Assembly (NCBI RefSeq): GCF_015356855.1
Contig: NZ_ARXR01000012.1
Span: 1 to 64,000, forward strand
DNA: 64,000 nt
Source of the DNA: Alloalcanivorax venustensis ISO4
GTDB taxonomy: Bacteria > Pseudomonadota > Gammaproteobacteria > Pseudomonadales > Alcanivoracaceae
Direction: 5' to 3'
Shown here: one piece after another, positions 18,427-27,503 of the stretch
Numbering within the stretch: position 1 is the stretch's first letter
Layout: each line of letters begins with the position of its first letter
Made by a program: the position numbers and the translations under genes
Notes under the pieces: model-generated
The model's database searches: none
Seen by the model: the letters and a program-made list of their open reading frames with translations, nothing else
What the model was told of the DNA's origin: nothing

Positions 18427-18589
18427 AGTTAATAGTTAACAGTTAATAGTTAACAGCTCGCGGGCGACCGTCCGCGTTGTTCTGAAACGAAAGAGGCCGC
18501 GCCCCAAGCCAGGAGCGCGGCCTCTTTCGTTTCAGCCGGCACGATTCTCCACCGCGCAACTATTAACTGTTCACTGTTAACTATTAACT
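18427..18589. repeat. Heptamer-hairpin palindromic repeat, copy 3
   Basis: 163 bp, same plan as copy 2: four heptamers (18427-18454), a 107-bp core, four inverted heptamers (18562-18589). The central stem is 21 bp and perfect (18482-18502 with 18515-18535) around loop CCCAAGCCAGGA, identical to that of copy 2. It lies between convergent speD and coq7, and its last bases form part of the coq7 stop codon. On either strand the RNA would fold into one long hairpin. Confidence 0.93.
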
Positions 18590-19235
18590 AGATTCTGTAG
18601 GTGGTGAAGGTCATGACTTTGCTCATCAGCGCCATGGCGCCTTTGATGGGCGGCGGCAGGGGCGCGCCGCCGGCGCCTTCGGCGGTGACCGCGTGGCGCA
18701 GCTCGTCCTCGCGCATCTGCTCCAGGATGGCGCGGCTGCGCCGGTCGCCGGCGGGCAGGCGGGTGAGGTGGTTCTCCAGGTGGCGCACCACCTGGTGCTC
18801 GGTCTCCGAGACGAAGCCCAGGCTCCAGCGGTCGCCGGCCAGGCCGGCGCCGGCGCCGAGGGCGTAGCTGACCGCGTAGAACAGCGGGTTCAGCCGGCTG
18901 GGCACGCCGCCCAGCTCGCGGATGCGGTCGTCGCACCAGGCCAGATGATCCTCCTCCTCCCGGGCCGCCGCCTCCATGGCGTGGCGCACGTGGGGCAGGG
19001 TGGCGGTGCTGGCCTGGCCCTGATAGAGCGCCTGGGCGCACACTTCGCCGGTGTGGTTGATGCGCATCAGCCCGGTGACGTGGCGGCGCTCGCTGGGGTT
19101 GAGCGGCGCCTCCGGCTGCGGGTCCGCGTTGGGCGGCTGGCGCTCGGCGCGGGCGGAGCCCGGCGTCAGGGTGCGCAGGGCGCTGTCCACGCGGCTCAGC
19201 AGGCGGTCCATGGGGCTAAAGTGTCGTTCGGTCAT
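18588..19235 (-). CDS. coq7: 3-demethoxyubiquinol 3-hydroxylase (Coq7/UbiF-type)
   Basis: 215-residue membrane-associated di-iron enzyme that adds the last hydroxyl in ubiquinone synthesis, replacing the flavin enzyme UbiF of E. coli. Di-iron ligands are visible in [38 protein letters not shown] and REDELRHAV. The N-terminal 40 residues (Pro/Ala/Arg-rich) are not conserved. The stop codon overlaps repeat copy 3. Same neighbour order as in Pseudomonas (speD-coq7). Confidence 0.93.
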   Translation of the reverse strand: MTERHFSPMDRLLSRVDSALRTLTPGSARAERQPPNADPQPEAPLNPSERRHVTGLMRINHTGEVCAQALYQGQASTATLPHVRHAMEAAAREEEDHLAWCDDRIRELGGVPSRLNPLFYAVSYALGAGAGLAGDRWSLGFVSETEHQVVRHLENHLTRLPAGDRRSRAILEQMREDELRHAVTAEGAGGAPLPPPIKGAMALMSKVMTFTTYRI

Positions 19236-19315
19236 CGTTCCGGTCTCCGGGCACCAGTCACGGGCATGCTAGCATAACCGCTTCATCGACCAGTGAAACA
19301 GAGGGCCAGGGCATC

Positions 19316-20365
19316 ATGCACATCAGTCCCGCGGTGGCCGGCACCGACCGCAGCGTGTCCGCCGCCTTTGTCGACTCGGTGCTGCCGGATCTGCTCGCGC
19401 ACTATCGCTTGCAGCGGGCCACGGTGCTGGAACAGGCGGGCATCGACGGCGCCGTGTTCAACGACCCGGGGCGGCTGCTGCCGCTGCTCGATGTGATGCG
19501 CCTGTTTCTGGTGATTCTGGAAGCCTGCGGCGACCCCGGCCTGGGCTTTGAAACCGGGCGCCGGGTGCGGCCCCGTTCCTACCAGGTGCTGGGCTACGTG
19601 ATTCTCGCCAGCCGCGATCTGGACGAAGCCATCGAGCGTCTGATGCGCTTCGAGAAGCTGTCCGGCAATCTGGGACGCACCGAACGCCATGACGAGGGCG
19701 ACCAGGTGCGTCTGTGCTGGCGGTGCCCGGTGGCGGGGGAGCCGGGCCGCATGCTCACCGAGGCGGCGATCACCGGCTGGGTGACCTTCATGCGCCCGCT
19801 GATGCCGCCCGGCGCGGCCCCGGCGGAGGTGTGCTTCCGCCATCCGCCGCCGGCGGACGCCGCCCGTTACCGGGACTGGTTCCAGGCGCCGGTGCGATTT
19901 AACGCCGACTTCGACGGCGTGCGTTTGCCGGCCGCGCTGCTGCGCCACTCCCTGGAAAGCGCCGACCCGGGGCTGGGGCGGATGATGGAGAAGGAGGCCG
20001 GCGCCTTGCTGGCGGATTTCGACGCCCACGGCAATCTGCTCAGCCGGGTGCGCTCGGCGATCTACCGGCGTCTGGGCAGTGGCGACCCGTCCGTGGACGC
20101 GGTGGCCGCGGAACTGGGGCTCACCGTGCGCACCCTGCAGAGCCGGCTGCAGCGCCAGGGGCTGGCCTATCAGGAAGTGCTCGACGGCCTGCGCCGCAGC
20201 CTGGCCGAGCTCTACCTGCGAGACCCGGCGCTCAACCTGACTGAGATCGCCCTGTTGCTGGGGTTCGCCGAGTCCAGCTCGTTCAGCCGCGCGTTCCGCC
20301 GCTGGCGCGGCGAGTCGCCGGTCAGTTGGCGTCGCCGTCTGCCGCGCCCGGATCCTTCCGGGTAA
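19316..20365 (+). CDS. AraC-family transcriptional regulator
   Basis: 349 residues: an N-terminal ligand domain of the arabinose-binding-like type found in OruR/ArgR-like and FadR-like AraC members (about residues 20-210) and a C-terminal double helix-turn-helix (DAVAAELGLTVRTLQSRLQ, then LNLTEIALLLGFAESSSFSRAFRRW). It diverges from coq7 and its last 44 bp overlap the end of the convergent retS gene. No obvious target operon adjoins it, so the signal and regulon are unknown. Confidence 0.85.
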   Translation: MHISPAVAGTDRSVSAAFVDSVLPDLLAHYRLQRATVLEQAGIDGAVFNDPGRLLPLLDVMRLFLVILEACGDPGLGFETGRRVRPRSYQVLGYVILASRDLDEAIERLMRFEKLSGNLGRTERHDEGDQVRLCWRCPVAGEPGRMLTEAAITGWVTFMRPLMPPGAAPAEVCFRHPPPADAARYRDWFQAPVRFNADFDGVRLPAALLRHSLESADPGLGRMMEKEAGALLADFDAHGNLLSRVRSAIYRRLGSGDPSVDAVAAELGLTVRTLQSRLQRQGLAYQEVLDGLRRSLAELYLRDPALNLTEIALLLGFAESSSFSRAFRRWRGESPVSWRRRLPRPDPSG

Positions 20366-23144
20366 AGCGCACCAGCGCCTCGCGCAGCACGCTCATCTCC
20401 ACCGGTTTGGGGATGTGCGCGTTCATCCCCGAGGCCAGGCTGCGCTCGCGGTGCTCGCGCAGAATGTGGGCGGTAAGGGCGACGATCGGCACCGCCACCA
20501 GGCCCTGGCGGCGCTCGTACTCACGGATCCGCTGGGTGGCCTCGAAGCCGTCCATCTCCGGCATCTCGCAATCCATCAGGATCAGGTCGTAGCGCTTTTC
20601 GGTGGCCATCGCCAGGGCTTCCTTGCCGTTGGCGGCCAGGTCCGCGCTCAGCCCCAGCTTGCTGAGCATGCCGCGAATCACCTTCTGGCTGAGCTTGTGA
20701 TCCTCCACCACCAGCAGTTTGAGCGCCGGGTCCGGGGTTTCCGGCTGCCCCTGTTCGCGCACCGGCCGGCGCAGGCCCATTTCCTCCGCCAGCGCCTGCT
20801 TCAGGCGCGGCGCCGACACCGGCTTGGTGAGCACCCGGTGGATGCTCACGTTGCGCGCTTCGGTGGCGGTGGGGGCGTTGTTCACGCCGGTGAGCATGAT
20901 CAGCGTGGTGGGGTGGGTGATCACCGGGTCCTCGTGGATGCGCGCCGCCAGCTGCAGGCCGTTCATGCCCGGCATGTGGTGGTCCAGCAGCACGATGTCG
21001 TAGGGTTCGTTGATGTTGGCCTGGGTGCGCAGCGACGCCAGCGCCTCGCGCGGGTCGTGGCAGGCGGTGACGCGCATGCCCCAGCCCAGGGCCAGATGGC
21101 GGATCACCCGGGTGACGGTGCTGGAGTCGTCGACCACCAGCATGCTGCGGCCCTGCAGCGCGCTGATGTCGGTGTCCGGGCCGCTGGGCGGCGCCTCCAT
21201 GGCCGGCAGCGGCAGCACGAACCAGTAGGCCACGTCGCCGCCGTGCTCGTCGCGCTCGCCGGCGCGGCCCTGCATGGCCTCCACCAGTTGCTCGGCGATC
21301 GACAGGTTGAGGTTGCTGCTGTCCTGGCGGGCGGCGGGGTCGCGCAGCGCCCGGAAGGTACCGGGCCGCAACGCCGTGCCGCTGAATTCGAAGCGCACCT
21401 GGCCGGCCCGGCCGGTGGGCTCCAGGGAAATGTCGATGATCAGCTCGCCGGGCTGCGCATGGCGTATGAAGGCGCCCATCAGATTGGTGAGCACCTGGCG
21501 CAGCCGGCCGGGGTCGCCCTCCATGCGCGCCGGCAGGTTGGTGTGCACGTGGGTGATCAGCTCCACCTGCTTCTCTTCCGCCCGCTCGCGGAACAGATCC
21601 ACCGCGCCCATCAGCAGCTCGTTGGCGTCCAGGGCCTCGCGGTTGATGTCGGCGCCCTGGTCGGACAGCTGTGAGTATTCCAGCACATCGTTGATGATCT
21701 TGAGCAGGCTCTCGCCGGCATTGCGGATGCCGCCCACGCAGTCCTTCTGGTTGGGCGTCAGCGGCGTGTCCTCAAGAATTTCGGCCATGCCGAGAATGCC
21801 GCTCAGCGGCGTGCGCACGTCGTGCCCCATGCGCGCCAGGGTCTCCCGGCGGGTGGTGTCGACGGTGTCCGCCACGCTCTGGCTGCGCCGGTGCTCCATC
21901 TTCACATGCAGGTGCTGGTGGTGCTGGATGCGCAGGCCGGCGGCCTGGATAAAGCCGGCCAGGTTGACGGTGATCATCACGCACAGGCCCAGGTCCACGT
22001 TGCTCTGCACCAGGCCGAGCATGGTCAGGCAGCCCAGCACCACCGGGCTGCCCACCAGCAGGCTGGTAAAGAAATACAGGGCGCCCAGCGGCACCTCGCG
22101 GTGCCAGGCCTGGTAGCCCAGGGCCACCAGCAGAGCGGCGGCGGCCAGGCCCAGCCCGAAGGCGGCGGCCAGGGCGCCGGCGATCGGCAGCCAGGGCACC
22201 GCCACCAGAAACAGCAGCGCCAGCAGGGTCAGGCCGCGCAGCAGGCGGTCCAGCAGCGGCGCGTTGTGGCGGCTGTCCACGAAGGTTCGGCCGACGCCGC
22301 TGGCGCCGATGATCGCCAGCATCAGGCTGCCCATCTTCAGTTGCGGCAGCCAGGCGCCGATCAGCGAGTGGCCGGCCAGGATGCCGGACGAAAACAGCAC
22401 CAGGCCGGCCAGGGCGAGCAGGAAGCCGGCGTGGTAACCGTGGCTGATGCCGCCGCGCATCAGCGCCACCAGGCCGTTATAGACGGCCAGCGCCAGCATC
22501 ACGCCGAACAGCAGCCAATAGAGTGCGAACAGCGGGTCGTTGCCGAGCGCCGCCGGCAGGGTGCTCAGGTTGATGGAGTAGATCAGGCTGCCGCGCGGAT
22601 TGACCCGCCAGTAGAACACCTGGGGTTCCCCGGGGGGCAGGTCGACCAGATAGACCGGGGTGCGGTGCACGAAGCGCTCGCCGGGCCCGGCGGGGCGGTA
22701 GCCGCCGTCGCCGGGCAGGAAGAATTCACTGTCGAAGTAGTGGCGGGGCCCCTGCATCAGGGCAAAGCGGCGCTGGTCGCCCAGTTCGTTCTGCACCGCG
22801 ATGCGGATCCACCAGGGGTGGTCGCTCAGGCCCAGCCGTTCCACGAACCGCGAGGCCGGTTTGAAGCGGCCCTCGAAATCGCCGGCGGTGACCGCCTCCA
22901 GGCTCAGGGTGCCGTCCGGGTCGGGCAGGTATTCCGAATAGATGGTGAGGCGTGCGTTGTCGGGCAGGCTGCTGACCACGTAGGGGGGCGGCGGCGCCGC
23001 CTGGACGGCGGTCGCCAGCAGCATCAGCAGGGCCGGCAGCCAGCGCAGCCAGGCCGGGGGCCGTGACGGCCGGTGGCGTTCAGCTTTCGGCGTTGGCCGC
23101 CATGTTCCGTTCGCTGTGTTGTTGTTCTTCCCTAGTGTCATCAT
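20322..23144 (-). CDS. retS: Hybrid sensor kinase RetS (7TMR-DISM, HisKA, ATPase-like, two receivers)
   Basis: About 940 residues, the size of Pseudomonas RetS (942), and in the same place after purD. Order: signal sequence, periplasmic DISMED2 sugar-binding-like domain (about 60-190), seven membrane helices (about 210-410), HisKA box with His at about 441 (ARMGHDVRTPLSGILGM), ATPase-like domain, receiver 1 (VLLDHHMPG) and receiver 2 (LILMDCEMPEMDG). The ATPase domain is degenerate: the N-box reads NLMGAFIRHA without the Mg-binding Asn, and the G1/G2 glycine loops are absent. RetS in Pseudomonas acts by binding GacS rather than as a plain kinase, which fits. Start at 23144 or 23141; it overlaps the upstream gene by about 65 bp. 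Confidence 0.82.
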   Translation of the reverse strand: MMTLGKNNNTANGTWRPTPKAERHRPSRPPAWLRWLPALLMLLATAVQAAPPPPYVVSSLPDNARLTIYSEYLPDPDGTLSLEAVTAGDFEGRFKPASRFVERLGLSDHPWWIRIAVQNELGDQRRFALMQGPRHYFDSEFFLPGDGGYRPAGPGERFVHRTPVYLVDLPPGEPQVFYWRVNPRGSLIYSINLSTLPAALGNDPLFALYWLLFGVMLALAVYNGLVALMRGGISHGYHAGFLLALAGLVLFSSGILAGHSLIGAWLPQLKMGSLMLAIIGASGVGRTFVDSRHNAPLLDRLLRGLTLLALLFLVAVPWLPIAGALAAAFGLGLAAAALLVALGYQAWHREVPLGALYFFTSLLVGSPVVLGCLTMLGLVQSNVDLGLCVMITVNLAGFIQAAGLRIQHHQHLHVKMEHRRSQSVADTVDTTRRETLARMGHDVRTPLSGILGMAEILEDTPLTPNQKDCVGGIRNAGESLLKIINDVLEYSQLSDQGADINREALDANELLMGAVDLFRERAEEKQVELITHVHTNLPARMEGDPGRLRQVLTNLMGAFIRHAQPGELIIDISLEPTGRAGQVRFEFSGTALRPGTFRALRDPAARQDSSNLNLSIAEQLVEAMQGRAGERDEHGGDVAYWFVLPLPAMEAPPSGPDTDISALQGRSMLVVDDSSTVTRVIRHLALGWGMRVTACHDPREALASLRTQANINEPYDIVLLDHHMPGMNGLQLAARIHEDPVITHPTTLIMLTGVNNAPTATEARNVSIHRVLTKPVSAPRLKQALAEEMGLRRPVREQGQPETPDPALKLLVVEDHKLSQKVIRGMLSKLGLSADLAANGKEALAMATEKRYDLILMDCEMPEMDGFEATQRIREYERRQGLVAVPIVALTAHILREHRERSLASGMNAHIPKPVEMSVLREALVRFTRKDPGAADGDAN

Positions 23145-24186
23145 GTCCCCGATCCAGCACATAGGCGTCCAAGCCCGCCTCGGAGAGGATATAGGCTCCC
23201 AGTTCACTGCGTCGACCTTCGGCGCAGAGGATGTAGGTGAATTCCTGCTCCAGGCGGGGCGCCTGCTCGCGCAATTGGTTGAGCGGCAGGTTGCGGGCAC
23301 CGGGGATCAGGTCGTGGCGTGCCTCCATGGGCAGGCGCACGTCGATCAGCACATGGGCGCGTTCGCCTTCCAGCACGCGGTCTTCCAGCTGGTCCTCGCT
23401 GAGGCGGCGGATCACCGTGGCCTGCAGAATGGCCTGGAAGTCGGCTTTGTCCAGGCACATCAGTTCGCCGTCGCTGGTCATGGTCACGGTGGCGTTGCGC
23501 GGCTGGTCGCTGATCAGGGCGTCCTCGCCGAAGAAGCGGCCGGCGGCCAGGCCGGCCACCGGCTGATCGCCGCCGGCGCCGGCGCGGCTGACCATCGCCT
23601 TGCCGCGCTTGATCACGTAGAAGGTATCGCCGCTTTCGCCTTCGCGCACCACGGTTTCGCCCAGTTCCACCTCGCGGGGCTGGAACTTCACGAACAGGGC
23701 GTGCAGCTTGGCCGGCGGCATTTGCGCGAACAGCCCCGAGGCCAGCAGCGCGTCCATCCAGTTATGGTCCTCGCCGTCGCTGTCGTGCTCGCCGGGCATC
23801 AGCTCGGTGGCCTGGGTCCAGGCCATCAGCAGGTCCAGCTTGTCCCGGTCGATGCTGTAGAGGGTGGCGCTGTCGCGGGTGATGGCGTTGACCGTATGAC
23901 GGGGGTAGTTGTCCACGGCCAGGTAGTTCTCATCGTCGTCGGCGGCGAACGGGCGCACCGTGAAGCCGGCATCGATCAGGTCCAGCTCGCCGTCGATCAG
24001 AAAGTAGGCCTTGTCGCCGCTCTGGCCGCGCTTGAACAGCAACCGGCCGGCGGGGAGCCGGTGCACGGTGATCTGCTGTTCGATTTCGCGCAGGTGCGAC
24101 GGGCTCAGGCCGTCGAAGGGAATAAAGGCGCTCAGGCGGGACACGTCGGGCGTGCCGGCGGTGTCCACCGATGTGGATGCGGTCAT
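23080..24186 (-). CDS. Double cyclic-nucleotide-binding domain plus rhodanese protein
   Basis: 368 residues. First cNMP-binding barrel at about 20-140 (LPAGRLLFKRGQSGDKAYFL) lacks a recognisable phosphate cassette; the second at about 155-265 has one (GRFFGEDALISDQPRNATV). A rhodanese domain follows (about 275-350) with active loop CAEGRR, matching CxxGxR with a catalytic Cys. No helix-turn-helix is seen, so it is probably not a transcription factor; it may couple a nucleotide signal to sulfur transfer. It is inserted between purD and retS, which are adjacent in Pseudomonas, and overlaps retS, so the two may be expressed together. Function unknown. Confidence 0.8.
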   Translation of the reverse strand: MTASTSVDTAGTPDVSRLSAFIPFDGLSPSHLREIEQQITVHRLPAGRLLFKRGQSGDKAYFLIDGELDLIDAGFTVRPFAADDDENYLAVDNYPRHTVNAITRDSATLYSIDRDKLDLLMAWTQATELMPGEHDSDGEDHNWMDALLASGLFAQMPPAKLHALFVKFQPREVELGETVVREGESGDTFYVIKRGKAMVSRAGAGGDQPVAGLAAGRFFGEDALISDQPRNATVTMTSDGELMCLDKADFQAILQATVIRRLSEDQLEDRVLEGERAHVLIDVRLPMEARHDLIPGARNLPLNQLREQAPRLEQEFTYILCAEGRRSELGAYILSEAGLDAYVLDRGHDDTREEQQHSERNMAANAES

Positions 24187-24229
24187 GGCTCCCCCGGGGT
24201 TTTCTCATTCGTTATTCTGAGGGGGTATG

Positions 24230-25516
24230 CTAAGCCTTTTCCCGGGCCACTGCACGGTAGCCGATGTCGCTTCTGTGATAGGCGTCGTCCCAGCCGATGC
24301 CCTGCACCGCCTGGTAGGCGCGCTGCTGGGCCTGGGCCACGGTGTCGCCCAGGGCGGTGACGCACAGCACGCGGCCGCCGCTGGTCACCACCTGGCCGTC
24401 GTCCTCGCGGGTGCCGGCGTGGAATACTTTGACGGTGTCCGAATCGGCGCCGTCCAGGCCGTGGATCACATCGCCCTTGCGGTAGGCGTCCGGGTAGCCG
24501 CCGGCGGCCAGCACCACGCCCAGGGCCGGGCGCGGGTCCCACTCAGCGGTGACGGTATCCAGGGCGCCGTCCAGCGCCGCCAGGCAGAGGTCCGCCAGGC
24601 TGCTGTTCAGGCGCATCATGATCGGCTGGGTTTCCGGGTCGCCGAAGCGGCAGTTGTACTCGATCACCTTGGGGTGGCCGTCCGGGCTGATCATCAGGCC
24701 GGCGTACAAAAAGCCGGTGTAGGGCATGCCTTCGGCGGCCATGCCGGCCACGGTGGGGCGGATCACTTCTTCCATGATGCGCTGGTGCACCTGATCGGTG
24801 ACCACAGGCGCCGGTGAGTAGGCGCCCATGCCGCCGGTGTTGGGGCCGGTGTCGCCGTCGCCGACGCGCTTGTGGTCCTGGCTGGTGGCCATCGGCAGGA
24901 TGTGCTCGCCGTCCACCATGACAATGAAGCTGGCTTCCTCGCCGTCGAGGAATTCCTCCACCACCACCCGGTGGCCGGCGTCGCCGAATTTGTTGCCGTC
25001 GAGCATATCGCGCACGGCGGCTTCCGCCTCTTCCAGGGTCATCGCCACGATCACGCCCTTGCCGGCGGCCAGGCCGTCGGCCTTGATCACGATCGGCGCG
25101 CCCTGCTCGCGCACATAGGCGAGGGCTTCGTTCACATCGGTGAAGTTGCCGTAGGCGGCGGTGGGGATGTTCTGGCGGGCCAGAAAGTCCTTGGTGAAGG
25201 CCTTGGAGCCTTCCAGCTGGGCGGCGGCCTTGCCGGGGCCGAAGCACTTCAGGCCGCGGCTCTGGAAGTAGTCCACCAGGCCGTCCACCAGCGGCGCCTC
25301 GGGGCCGACGATGGTCAGCGCCACGCCTTCGCGCTCGGCCAGGTCGGCCAGGCCGGTCTGATCGTTGACGTCCAGGGCCACGTTTTCCAGCTTGGCGTCG
25401 CGGGCGGTGCCGGCGTTGCCCGGCGCCACCAGCACTTTCTCCACCTGTTCCGCTTGCGCCACTTTCCAGGCCAGGGCGTGCTCGCGGCCACCGCCGCCGA
25501 TGATCAGGACTTTCAT
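24230..25516 (-). CDS. purD: Phosphoribosylamine-glycine ligase
   Basis: 428 residues, ATP-grasp enzyme joining glycine to phosphoribosylamine in purine synthesis. N-terminal [20 protein letters not shown]-grasp core [12 protein letters not shown], and the family signature [14 protein letters not shown] are clear. It follows purH by 23 bp in the same order as in many gammaproteobacteria. Full length. Confidence 0.96.
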   Translation of the reverse strand: MKVLIIGGGGREHALAWKVAQAEQVEKVLVAPGNAGTARDAKLENVALDVNDQTGLADLAEREGVALTIVGPEAPLVDGLVDYFQSRGLKCFGPGKAAAQLEGSKAFTKDFLARQNIPTAAYGNFTDVNEALAYVREQGAPIVIKADGLAAGKGVIVAMTLEEAEAAVRDMLDGNKFGDAGHRVVVEEFLDGEEASFIVMVDGEHILPMATSQDHKRVGDGDTGPNTGGMGAYSPAPVVTDQVHQRIMEEVIRPTVAGMAAEGMPYTGFLYAGLMISPDGHPKVIEYNCRFGDPETQPIMMRLNSSLADLCLAALDGALDTVTAEWDPRPALGVVLAAGGYPDAYRKGDVIHGLDGADSDTVKVFHAGTREDDGQVVTSGGRVLCVTALGDTVAQAQQRAYQAVQGIGWDDAYHRSDIGYRAVAREKA

Positions 25517-25539
25517 GGGCTCGATTCTCTTATCCTTGC

Positions 25540-27108
25540 TTAGTGCCGGAAATGCCGCATGCCGGTGAACACCATGGCGATGTCCGCTTCGTCGGCGGCG
25601 GCGATCACTTCCTCGTCGCGGATCGAGCCGCCCGGCTGGATCACGCAGCGGATGCCCGCCTTGCCGGCGTTGTCCAGGCCGTCGCGGAACGGGAAGAAGG
25701 CGTCGGAGGCCATCACCGAACCGGCCACTTCCAGACCCGCGTGCTCGGCTTTGATGGCGGCGATGCGCGCGGAATTAACGCGGCTCATCTGGCCGGCGCC
25801 GACGCCCACGGTCTGCCGGTTCTTGGCGTAGACGATGGCGTTGGACTTGACGAACTTGGCCACCTTCCAGGCGAAAATGGCGTCGTGCAGTTCCGCCTCG
25901 GTGGGGGCGCGCTTGGTCACCACCTTGAGGTCTTTCTCGGTGATCATGCCCACGTCCCGGTCCTGCACCAGCAGGCCGCCGTTGACGCGCTTGTAGTCCA
26001 GGCCGCCGGCGGTGGCGCCGTCCCATTCGCCGCACACCAGCACGCGCACGTTCTTCTTGGCGGCGGTGATGGCCAGGGCCTCTTCGGACACCTTGGGCGC
26101 GATGATCACTTCCACGAACTGGCGGTCGACGATCGCCTTGGCGGTGGCCGCGTCCAGTTCCCGGTTAAAGGCGATGATGCCGCCGAAGGCGCTTTCCGGG
26201 TCGGTGGCGAAGGCCAGCTCGTAGGCCTGATCGATGCCCTCCAGGCTGACCGCCACGCCGCACGGGTTGGCGTGCTTGACGATCACGCAGGCCGGCTTGC
26301 TGAAGGACTTCACGCACTCCAGGGCGGCGTCGGTGTCGGCGATGTTGTTGTAGCTGAGCGCCTTGCCCTGCAGCTGGCGGGCGGTGGCCACGGACGCCTG
26401 GCCGGGCTGACGCTCCACATAGAAAGCCGCTTTCTGGTGGGGGTTCTCGCCGTAGCGCATGCCCTGGGCTTTCTTGAAGTTCAGGTTGATGGTGCGCGGG
26501 AAATCCTGATTGTCCTCGCCCACCAGCTTGCCGAAGTGGTTGGCGATGGCGCTGTCGTAGGCGGCGGTGTGCTCGAACGCCTTGATCGCCAGGTCGAAAC
26601 GCAGGCCGTCGGACAGGGCGCCGCCGTTGCCGTTCAGATCGTCGAGCACGCGGGCGTAGTCGCCGGCGTCGGTGACGATGCCCACATGGGCGTGGTTCTT
26701 GGCCGCCGAGCGCACCATGGTGGGGCCGCCGATGTCGATGTTCTCGATGGCGTCCTCGAGGCTGCAGTCGGGCCGCGCCACGGTCTGTTCAAAGGGGTAG
26801 AGGTTGACCACCACCAGGTCGATGGGGCGAATGTCGTTATCCGCCATCACCGCATCGTCCTGGCCGCGCCGGCCGAGGATGCCGCCGTGCACCTTGGGGT
26901 GCAGGGTTTTCACCCGGCCGTCCATCATTTCCGGGAAGCCGGTGTAGTCGGACACTTCGCGTACCGCGATGCCCGCTTCCTGGATGGCGCGGAAAGTACC
27001 GCCGGTGGACAACAGCTCCACGCCCCGGTCGGCGAGGGCGCGGGCGAAATCGACGATGCCGGTTTTATCCGAGACGCTGATCAGCGCGCGTTCAACGGCC
27101 TTGCTCAT
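25540..27108 (-). CDS. purH: Bifunctional AICAR transformylase/IMP cyclohydrolase
   Basis: 522 residues, last two steps to IMP. The N-terminal MGS-like cyclohydrolase domain has [13 protein letters not shown] and STGGTFRAI; the transformylase domain has the catalytic Lys-His in [12 protein letters not shown] and the C-terminal [12 protein letters not shown]. Length is normal. Preceded by fis 65 bp upstream with a strong terminator in between, so purHD probably has its own promoter as well. Confidence 0.96.
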   Translation of the reverse strand: MSKAVERALISVSDKTGIVDFARALADRGVELLSTGGTFRAIQEAGIAVREVSDYTGFPEMMDGRVKTLHPKVHGGILGRRGQDDAVMADNDIRPIDLVVVNLYPFEQTVARPDCSLEDAIENIDIGGPTMVRSAAKNHAHVGIVTDAGDYARVLDDLNGNGGALSDGLRFDLAIKAFEHTAAYDSAIANHFGKLVGEDNQDFPRTINLNFKKAQGMRYGENPHQKAAFYVERQPGQASVATARQLQGKALSYNNIADTDAALECVKSFSKPACVIVKHANPCGVAVSLEGIDQAYELAFATDPESAFGGIIAFNRELDAATAKAIVDRQFVEVIIAPKVSEEALAITAAKKNVRVLVCGEWDGATAGGLDYKRVNGGLLVQDRDVGMITEKDLKVVTKRAPTEAELHDAIFAWKVAKFVKSNAIVYAKNRQTVGVGAGQMSRVNSARIAAIKAEHAGLEVAGSVMASDAFFPFRDGLDNAGKAGIRCVIQPGGSIRDEEVIAAADEADIAMVFTGMRHFRH

Positions 27109-27121
27109 GGGATGATCACCT

Positions 27122-27155
27122 TAAAAATAAGAAAGGGGCAGTCGGAAACTGCCCC
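27122..27155 (-). terminator. Rho-independent terminator after fis
   Basis: GGGGCAGT (27135-27142) and ACTGCCCC (27148-27155) form an 8-bp stem with a 5-base loop; read on the minus strand it is followed by TTTCTTATTTTT. Lies between fis and purH, separating dusB-fis from purHD. Confidence 0.85.
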
Positions 27156-27173
27156 TGTCGTCACGGGTTGCGT

Positions 27174-27503
27174 TCAGAGCAAGCCGTATTGCTTGAGTTT
27201 CTTGCGCAGCGTGCCGCGGTTCAGGCCCAGCAGCTCGGCGGCCTTGGTCTGGTTGCCGCGGGTGTACTCGAGAACTTTCTCAAGCAGAGGGATTTCCATT
27301 TCCGCCAGCACCATCTGATACAGCTCGCTGACCGGCTCGCCTTCCAGCTGGTTGAAGTAATCGGCGAGCGACCGTCGCACGCAGTTGCGCAGCGTGTCGT
27401 GGGTTTCGCTGCGGGCCAGCGTGAGATGGGGTTTGCGCGATTCAGCGGTATTCATTTCTGTCAGTGTCCGTGCAGCAGCGGTCTTCATTGAAGAAAGGGT
27501 CAT
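27174..27503 (-). CDS. fis: Nucleoid protein Fis
   Basis: 109 residues; E. coli Fis has 98. The DNA-binding C terminus is nearly textbook ([30 protein letters not shown]), preceded by the dimer helices [20 protein letters not shown]. The start at 27503 overlaps the dusB stop by 4 bp; two later in-frame ATGs (M6, M17) are possible and would give a length closer to E. coli. dusB-fis is a widely kept operon. Fis bends DNA and activates rRNA promoters during fast growth. Confidence 0.95.
   Translation of the reverse strand: MTLSSMKTAAARTLTEMNTAESRKPHLTLARSETHDTLRNCVRRSLADYFNQLEGEPVSELYQMVLAEMEIPLLEKVLEYTRGNQTKAAELLGLNRGTLRKKLKQYGLL

Noticed and set aside
11192-18589. Heptamer arrays as CRISPR
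   Set aside because: Units are only 7 bp with no spacers, and arrays are mirrored around a hairpin.
20415-23066. Two long plus-strand open frames opposite retS
   Set aside because: Shadows of retS; low-complexity Arg/Gln/Ala translations without start context.
25543-27318. 591-codon plus-strand open frame opposite purH
   Set aside because: Frame without stops caused by GC-rich codon bias of purH on the other strand; no domain motifs, and purH is full length and conserved.
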